Shown one piece after another: positions 58,921 to 64,000 of a stretch of DNA of 64,000 nucleotides. Numbering within the stretch: the stretch's first letter is position 1; each line of letters opens with the position of its first letter. A program made the translations under genes and the position numbers. Source of the DNA: Flavobacteriaceae bacterium CP2B (GTDB taxonomy: Bacteria > Bacteroidota > Bacteroidia > Flavobacteriales > Flavobacteriaceae); contig LXTR01000070.1 in NCBI GenBank assembly GCA_001683825.1, forward strand, positions 62,001 to 126,000, given 5' to 3'. Under the pieces are notes generated by a model. It was given only the letters and a program-made list of their open reading frames with translations, did no database searches and was not told where the DNA came from.

Positions 58921-59538
58921 TCAGGCATTGGGGCCCTTCCTGTAAATATTGGGCAATGCGATCTTGAAACGAACCGCGAGCAGCCGGATGGTGATGACCA
59001 GGGAGATGGCTGCCAGATAGGCATATTCATCCGTAAGGGGCGACTGACGCAACAGGAAATACCCAATCCCACCCAGGATACAGGCTGTGGCATAGATCTC
59101 CCGTCGGAAAATGACCGGGATCTCATTGCAAAGGATATCCCGCAACACCCCTCCAAAGCAGGCGGTAATGGTGCCCAGGGCAATACACATGACGGGCAGC
59201 AGGCCGGCAGACAGCCCTTTCTCTATGCCCACCAGGGTATAGAGGCCAATCCCAATGGTGTCAAAAAGGAAAAGGGACGTGCGCAGGTAGCTAAGCTTGT
59301 GCTGCAAAAGGATAGACAGGATGACCGCGAGGGCGATGGTGACCATATATATCGAATTTTGCATCCAGGCTACCGGGGTATGCCCAATGAGCAGGTCGCG
59401 CAGCGTACCGCCCCCCGCGGCAGTGACAAAGGCGATAATGAAAATACCAAAAAAATCAAGTCGCTTTTCCATGGCGACCAATACGCCGGAAATAGCAAAG
59501 GCAATGGTGCCAAGGATATCGATGGTAAGGTAAAACAT
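58921..59538 (-). CDS. Trimeric intracellular cation channel (TRIC/UPF0126) family protein
   Basis: 205 residues from ATG 59538 (MFYLTIDILG). Seven membrane helices in an inverted repeat, each half with the Gly-rich kinked motif: GGGTLRDLL (about 41-49) and GGVLRDILC (about 126-134), the TRIC family signature. Probably a monovalent cation channel in the inner membrane. The reading frame stays open upstream for over 300 codons, antisense to the neighbouring M20 gene, but that extension has no family support. Confidence 0.92.
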   Translation of the reverse strand: MFYLTIDILGTIAFAISGVLVAMEKRLDFFGIFIIAFVTAAGGGTLRDLLIGHTPVAWMQNSIYMVTIALAVILSILLQHKLSYLRTSLFLFDTIGIGLYTLVGIEKGLSAGLLPVMCIALGTITACFGGVLRDILCNEIPVIFRREIYATACILGGIGYFLLRQSPLTDEYAYLAAISLVITIRLLAVRFKIALPNIYRKGPNA

Positions 59539-59667
59539 GCCGGTAACTCTAGTTGAGGCGCAAGGTAAACAATACAGCGGGAAATTGAAGCAGGAAGTAT
59601 GTCGCCCCTGGTGGACCCAAGGCTTCCTTTTTAAATAAATCGTACCTTCCAGCTTTAAAGTACGGTC

Positions 59668-60963
59668 ATGACAAAATACCTTTTCCAAACCCTTTCCTTT
59701 GTTTTTATAAGTATGCCTCTTCTGGCCCAAAACCTGCCACGGGTACAGCAGGAGCGCCTGGAAAAAACGCTTTTCGAATTGGCAGCCTTTGGCAAAATGG
59801 AGAATGGGGAAACCAACCGTGTCGCCTTCAGTGATGCCGATATTGCCGGGCGCCGGTACGTGATGGGCCTGATGGCGGAAGCAGGGCTGGACGTGCATAT
59901 AGACGCAGCAGCCAATATCATTGGCAGGCGCGATGGGCTGGACCCTTCCAAAAAACCGCTCGCCTTTGGGTCGCATATAGACATGGTGCCCCATGGCGGT
60001 AATTACGACGGTATTGTTGGTTCCCTGGCGGCTATCGAAGTCGCACGTACGTTGAACGACCAGGAGGTCGCAACCCAACACCCGCTGGAAGTCATCATAT
60101 TTTCCAATGAGGAGGGCGGGGTCATGGGGAGCCGTGCCCTGGCGGGCACCCTCACCCCCGAAGCCCTGGAGGTCACCAACAGTACCGGGTTTCGCATGGG
60201 ACAGGGCATACAACGGCTGGGAGGCGATACCACTAAGATATATCAGGTGAAACGGGAACCGGGTTCCCTGGCTGCCTTCCTCGAATTGCACATAGAACAA
60301 GGGGCCCTCCTGGACCGCGGGGGGATAGACATCGGGGTGGTCGAGGGCATTGTAGGGATCAAATGGTGGGATGTCCAAGTTAGCGGTACGGCCAACCATG
60401 CCGGCACCACCCCTATGGACCTGCGGCAGGACGCCCTGCTTGCGGCCTCCCGTTTCGTGATCGCCGTCAATGAAGTGGCCCTGGCTACCCAGGGCAGGCA
60501 CGTGGCCACTGTGGGGAGGATCAGCGCCCAGCCGGGGGCGCCCAATGTGATTCCAGGCGAGGTGCTCCTGAGCCTTGAAATACGCGACCTGTCCTCAGAA
60601 AAGATTCAGGGGCTGTTCACCGAAATTCAGGCCAGGGCTTCCAAAATTGCCGCGGAATCCGGTACTTCATTCACCTATAGACCTATTGATGCCACCGGTG
60701 CCCCTGCCCTTACCGACCCTAAGATCCGCCAGGCCATATCCGAAATGGCAGCATCTCTTAACCTGTCGTATATCTCGCTTCAAAGCGGGGCGGGGCACGA
60801 TGCCCAGGAGATGGCGGCCCTGTCGCCCGTGGGGATGATCTTTGTCCCAAGTAAGGCAGGAATCAGCCACTCGCCCAAAGAGTTTACCTCTGCCGAAGAT
60901 ATGGCCAACGGGGCAAATGTATTGCTGCGAACCCTGCTTGCACTGGACAGGCAGTGGCCTTAA
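59668..60963 (+). CDS. Exported M20-family hydrolase (allantoate amidohydrolase/carbamoylase-like)
   Basis: 431 residues, signal peptide about 1-21 (LSFVFISMPLLAQ). HyuC/AllC-type metal ligands: FGSHIDMVPHGGNYDGIVG (His and Asp), SNEEGGVMGSRAL (Glu pair), FLELHIEQG (His) and the C-terminal GISHSPKEF (His). Length matches N-carbamoyl-amino-acid hydrolases; those are normally cytoplasmic, so an exported version is of interest. The next gene, an exported M28 protease, starts 111 bases later, and a lipoprotein follows. Substrate unknown. Confidence 0.92.
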   Translation: MTKYLFQTLSFVFISMPLLAQNLPRVQQERLEKTLFELAAFGKMENGETNRVAFSDADIAGRRYVMGLMAEAGLDVHIDAAANIIGRRDGLDPSKKPLAFGSHIDMVPHGGNYDGIVGSLAAIEVARTLNDQEVATQHPLEVIIFSNEEGGVMGSRALAGTLTPEALEVTNSTGFRMGQGIQRLGGDTTKIYQVKREPGSLAAFLELHIEQGALLDRGGIDIGVVEGIVGIKWWDVQVSGTANHAGTTPMDLRQDALLAASRFVIAVNEVALATQGRHVATVGRISAQPGAPNVIPGEVLLSLEIRDLSSEKIQGLFTEIQARASKIAAESGTSFTYRPIDATGAPALTDPKIRQAISEMAASLNLSYISLQSGAGHDAQEMAALSPVGMIFVPSKAGISHSPKEFTSAEDMANGANVLLRTLLALDRQWP

Positions 60964-61074
60964 ACCACCCGGGCCATGTGGTTGCCTCGAAGGAATACGC
61001 TGTTTTTTCGACAATATAATCCAAATGATTTTTTAATAAATTGGGTATCTTCCCAACGTCAAAATCCATGTCCT

Positions 61075-63279
61075 ATGTACCGATTTTCTGCGAGCACCGT
61101 CCTTGCCATAATTTTCCTGCTGAATACCAGCCTTGCACAATCTCAGGCTATGCTGGGATTCAGCGAACCTTCCTCTGAAAAACAAAGCATGCTGGAAACC
61201 GCTTTTGAGGCAGACCTTAAGGCAGCCAACCTGGACAATTGGATGCAACGGATGGCTGCACAGCCACATTGGGTAGGCACCAATTATGGAAAGGAAAATG
61301 CGGAGTGGATGGCCCAACAATTCAAATCCTGGGGCTATGAGACCAAAATAGAACGATTTGACGTGCTCTTCCCCTACCCCAGGACCCGTGTCCTGGAACT
61401 GACCGCCCCTGCTGCGTACCAGGCAAAGCTCACTGCCGTTGCGGTGGAAGGCGACCCCTATACCGCACAGGGAGATGCGCTGTTGCCCTCGTACAACGCC
61501 TTCTCAACAGACGGGGATGTGGAAGCCGAACTGGTGTACGTGAATTACGGGGTGCCCAAAGATTACGAAGACCTGGAGAGACTGGGCATCGATGTCAAAG
61601 GAAAAATCGTAATCGCCAAATACTATGGCTCCTGGAGGGGGATCAAACCCAAACTGGCCGCCGAAAAAGGGGCGATCGGTTGCATCATCTACTCCGATCC
61701 CGCCGATGATGGCTATGTGCAGGGAGATGTCTACCCGGAGGGGCCCTTTAAAAACAGTACCGGGGTACAGCGCGGATCTGTCATGGACATGCCCCTTTAT
61801 CCCGGTGATGTGCTAACACCCGGCTATGCGGCCACCCCGGATGCCAAACGACTGGAAAGGACCCAGGCCCCCACCATCACAAAAATACCGGTGCTCCCCA
61901 TCTCCTACGGGGATGCACGGCCCCTGCTTGAAGCCCTGAAAGGCCCTGTGGCACCTGCCTCCTGGAAGGGTGGGCTTCCTATCACCTACCATATAGGGCC
62001 GGGACCAGCCAGGGTGCATCTGAAACTGTCATTTGACTGGAAACTTACCCCCGCCTACAATGTAATCGCTACCCTGAAAGGGTCGCAATACCCGGATCAA
62101 TGGGTCTTGAGGGGTAATCACCACGATGCCTGGGTTCACGGGGCGGCGGATCCTGTCAGTGGGATGGTTGCCCTGATGGAAGAAGCCCGGGCCATCGGAG
62201 CCCTCGCCAAAAAAGGGAACCGCCCCAGGCGCACCCTGGTCTATTGTGCCTGGGATGCCGAAGAGCCCGGCCTTATCGGGTCTACGGAATGGGTGGAACT
62301 ACATAGGGAGGAACTCCAGAAAAAGGCCGTGGCCTATATCAATACCGATGGTAACGGAAGGGGCTTCCTGAGGGCCGGCGGATCTCACAGCCTGCAGGCA
62401 CTGGTGGGCGAAGTGGCAGGTTCCGTTACCGATCCTCAAACCGGGGTTTCAGTCAAAGAACGGATCATCGCGAAACAGCTTACGGAAGGGGAAAAGGATG
62501 AATTTGCCCTTTATGCCTTAGGGTCGGGATCAGACTATACCCCGTTTATCCAACATGCGGGTATCGCCTCCCTCAACCTGGGATACGGGGGTGAAAATGA
62601 AGGGGGCGAATACCATACCATCTACGACACCTATAGCCACTACACCCGTTTCAAGGATCCGGGCTTCCAGTACGGGGTGGCCCTGGCCAATACCGCCGGG
62701 CGCGTGGTCCTTAGGTTGGCCAACGCCGATGTCCTGCCCTTTGAGTTCGGGCAATGGTATACGACCGTAGACGGGTATTTGAAAGAACTCCTTGGCTTGT
62801 CCGAATCCATGCGTGAGACAGTGGAGGAACACAACAAACTGGTAGCACGCAATGCCTATGAATTAAGCGCCGACCCTCAAAAGCCCCTTTTAAAGCCCAC
62901 GAAAATGGCAACGGTGCCTTACCTGGATTTTTCACCCGTCCAGAATGCCCTTCTCCAATTAAGCCAGGACATTGCAAAACTTAAAGTCGAGCAATGGCCG
63001 GCGCTCCCAGCGCCCGACCGGGATGCCTTGAACGCCCTCCTGATGCGAACCGAACAAGCCCTTACCGAGGAAAGCGGCCTCCCCAGGCGAAACTGGTACA
63101 AACACCAGCTGTACGCGCCGGGGTTTTACACGGGATACGGGGTGAAAACCCTGCCCGGGGTAAGGGAAGCCATGGAACAAAAAGAATGGGCGGAAGCCCA
63201 GGAGGAGATCCACAAACTGGGTAAGGTCCTCCAACGGGTGCACGCCCATTTAGAGGCAATCGGCAGCCTCGGACAGTAA
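61075..63279 (+). CDS. M28-family exported zinc peptidase (glutamate carboxypeptidase II-like)
   Basis: 734 residues from ATG 61075 (MYRFSAST), signal peptide about 1-22. PA-domain insert (VNYGVPKDYEDLERLGIDVKGK, about 160-180), zinc ligands RGNHHDAWVHGAADPVSG (His, Asp), WDAEEPGLIGS (Glu pair), INTDGNGRG (Asp) and GGEYHTIYDTYSHY (His), then the dimerisation domain with the C-terminal helical region. Like human GCPII it may release C-terminal Glu or other residues from peptides. Reading frame extends upstream but the signal peptide fixes the start. Confidence 0.93.
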   Translation: MYRFSASTVLAIIFLLNTSLAQSQAMLGFSEPSSEKQSMLETAFEADLKAANLDNWMQRMAAQPHWVGTNYGKENAEWMAQQFKSWGYETKIERFDVLFPYPRTRVLELTAPAAYQAKLTAVAVEGDPYTAQGDALLPSYNAFSTDGDVEAELVYVNYGVPKDYEDLERLGIDVKGKIVIAKYYGSWRGIKPKLAAEKGAIGCIIYSDPADDGYVQGDVYPEGPFKNSTGVQRGSVMDMPLYPGDVLTPGYAATPDAKRLERTQAPTITKIPVLPISYGDARPLLEALKGPVAPASWKGGLPITYHIGPGPARVHLKLSFDWKLTPAYNVIATLKGSQYPDQWVLRGNHHDAWVHGAADPVSGMVALMEEARAIGALAKKGNRPRRTLVYCAWDAEEPGLIGSTEWVELHREELQKKAVAYINTDGNGRGFLRAGGSHSLQALVGEVAGSVTDPQTGVSVKERIIAKQLTEGEKDEFALYALGSGSDYTPFIQHAGIASLNLGYGGENEGGEYHTIYDTYSHYTRFKDPGFQYGVALANTAGRVVLRLANADVLPFEFGQWYTTVDGYLKELLGLSESMRETVEEHNKLVARNAYELSADPQKPLLKPTKMATVPYLDFSPVQNALLQLSQDIAKLKVEQWPALPAPDRDALNALLMRTEQALTEESGLPRRNWYKHQLYAPGFYTGYGVKTLPGVREAMEQKEWAEAQEEIHKLGKVLQRVHAHLEAIGSLGQ

Positions 63280-63329
63280 ACATTTCATAACCAACGTATC
63301 AAGAAACCAACCACAGCGAAACCATTCTG

Positions 63330-64000
63330 ATGAAAAATTTCCTATCCCCCCCCTGTTTAGCCATATTGCTCACTACCGCCTTGCTGACCTTGTCCTGCGA
63401 CCGATCCCCCGATATACCGGTTGAAACACCGCTCATTGTCCGGGAAGACTCCCTGGCGGGGGTGGAGAAAGCAAGGATCGCTTATGAAAACAGTGCCATC
63501 AAACTGGCAGAAGGTTTAAAGATCAGCCTGTGGGCCTCAGACTCCCTGGCACCAGACCCCATAGCCATGGACATCGATGACAGCGGGAAAATATTCCTGA
63601 CCCGTTCTAACCGTGGGAAAAACTCGGAATTTGATATCCGTGGGCACCGCGACTGGATGACGCCTTCCATCGCCCTGCAAACCGTAGAAGAACGCAGGGC
63701 TTTCCTGCATGCGACTTTTTCCGAGGAAAAAAGTGAGGAAAATTCCTGGTTCCCTGACCTGAACAACGACAGCATCCACGACTGGCGGGACCTTGCCGTT
63801 GAAAAAGAAGAAGTGTGGATGCTGGAGGACCGGGATGGCAATGGCATCGCCGACCTGTCTACCCGGGTGCTGAGCGACTTCCATCAGGAGGTGACCGATG
63901 TGGCCGGCGCACTGCTGGTCAGGGATGATGAGATGTTTGTGGGGGTAGGTCCGGACATGTGGCGCGTGAGCGACCGCAACAAAGACCAGGTTATGGACAC
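63330..64000 (+). CDS. Lipoprotein with PVC-type dehydrogenase-like N-terminus (cut off by window edge)
   Basis: 223 codons visible, start ATG 63330. Lipobox LTLSC (about 22-26). The sequence KISLWASDSLAPDPIAMDID then LTRSNR and the repeated D-x-N/D-G-N-G-I-A-D pattern (DLNNDSIHDW, EDRDGNGIADLS, DRNKDQVMD) look like the start of a large heme-binding or membrane-bound-dehydrogenase protein (DUF7133-like beta-propeller) that usually goes on to HEAT repeats and a cytochrome c domain. Those domains are beyond the window, so this is inference. 50 bases after the M28 gene. Confidence 0.65.
   Translation, partial: MKNFLSPPCLAILLTTALLTLSCDRSPDIPVETPLIVREDSLAGVEKARIAYENSAIKLAEGLKISLWASDSLAPDPIAMDIDDSGKIFLTRSNRGKNSEFDIRGHRDWMTPSIALQTVEERRAFLHATFSEEKSEENSWFPDLNNDSIHDWRDLAVEKEEVWMLEDRDGNGIADLSTRVLSDFHQEVTDVAGALLVRDDEMFVGVGPDMWRVSDRNKDQVMD

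Noticed and set aside
59539-60501. Extension of the TRIC channel frame by about 320 codons
   Set aside because: The extension is antisense to the exported M20 gene; TRIC family proteins begin at the ATG 59538.
61041-61056. TTGGG-TATCTT-CCCAA inverted repeat before the M28 gene as operator
   Set aside because: Five-base arms and no neighbouring regulator; chance is likely.
1-64000. CRISPR array, insertion sequence, prophage, tRNA or rRNA genes
   Set aside because: None seen: no spaced direct repeats, no transposase, no phage genes, and gaps are mostly too small; XerD looks like the housekeeping recombinase.

Overview
The window looks like chromosome of a marine-type member of the Bacteroidota, most likely Flavobacteriaceae. 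Reasons: many genes are preceded by the Bacteroidota -7 element TAnnTTTG; the gene set includes paired GIN/DUF4097 adhesin-like proteins behind an ECF sigma factor, DUF3822 next to rsmD, a zinc-finger-less DnaX, UMF1- and SLC45-type MFS carriers, and many SPII lipoproteins. GC content is moderate (near half by eye). I cannot fix the genus. Gene density is high. I see no insertion sequence, prophage, CRISPR array, tRNA or rRNA.

Layout. 1-5.7 kb: a partial RecD-like helicase, a three-gene operon (pilin-like membrane protein, DUF3822/PilM-like protein, RsmD), the RNase P RNA on the minus strand, dnaX and a small TMEM220-family protein. 5.8-12.2 kb: a complete, collinear EBO operon (eboA-B-C-D-E-F, minus strand) with a consensus promoter and a leader that can close into a hairpin. 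12.4-19.5 kb: miaE, then minus-strand polyphosphate genes (sixA-ppk-ppx plus an MFS carrier), pdxH and rnz. 19.6-27.4 kb: a STAS-like protein, pyrB-pyrR, rpsA, a LysM protein, cmk and lon. 27.5-30.5 kb: an ECF sigma/anti-sigma operon with two secreted beta-helix repeat proteins. 30.5-32.8 kb: a UMF1-family carrier and an M48 lipoprotein protease. 32.9-43.7 kb: a maltose-to-alpha-glucan cluster (LacI regulator, SLC45-type MFS carrier, GlgE, maltokinase, GlgB, GH31). 43.7-44.2 kb: a long gene-free stretch holding an orphan intrinsic terminator and possible small RNA. 44.2-64 kb: mixed housekeeping and envelope genes: collagen-like lipoprotein, lipoprotein MsrB, lpdA, a PQQ-type sugar dehydrogenase, aroQ, two small outer-membrane barrels, xerD, an M20 amidohydrolase, a second ECF operon, an acyltransferase, a NUDIX/cyclophilin divergent pair with overlapping start codons, AraC-pirin-YceI, a TRIC channel, and exported M20 and M28 hydrolases followed by a truncated lipoprotein.

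How the genes work together. The LacI cluster reads as a route from imported maltose or maltodextrin to maltose-1-phosphate (maltokinase) and on to branched glucan (GlgE, GlgB), with a GH31 glucosidase; no trehalose synthase is present in the window. The EBO operon combines an aroB-type cyclase, a UbiA prenyltransferase, a TatD hydrolase, an isomerase and a degenerate phosphodiesterase, which fits synthesis or export of an unknown small molecule. The two ECF operons share the motif TGTAACAA-N17-CTA upstream, which suggests similar autoregulated promoters. Functions come from motif recognition by eye, without database searches.
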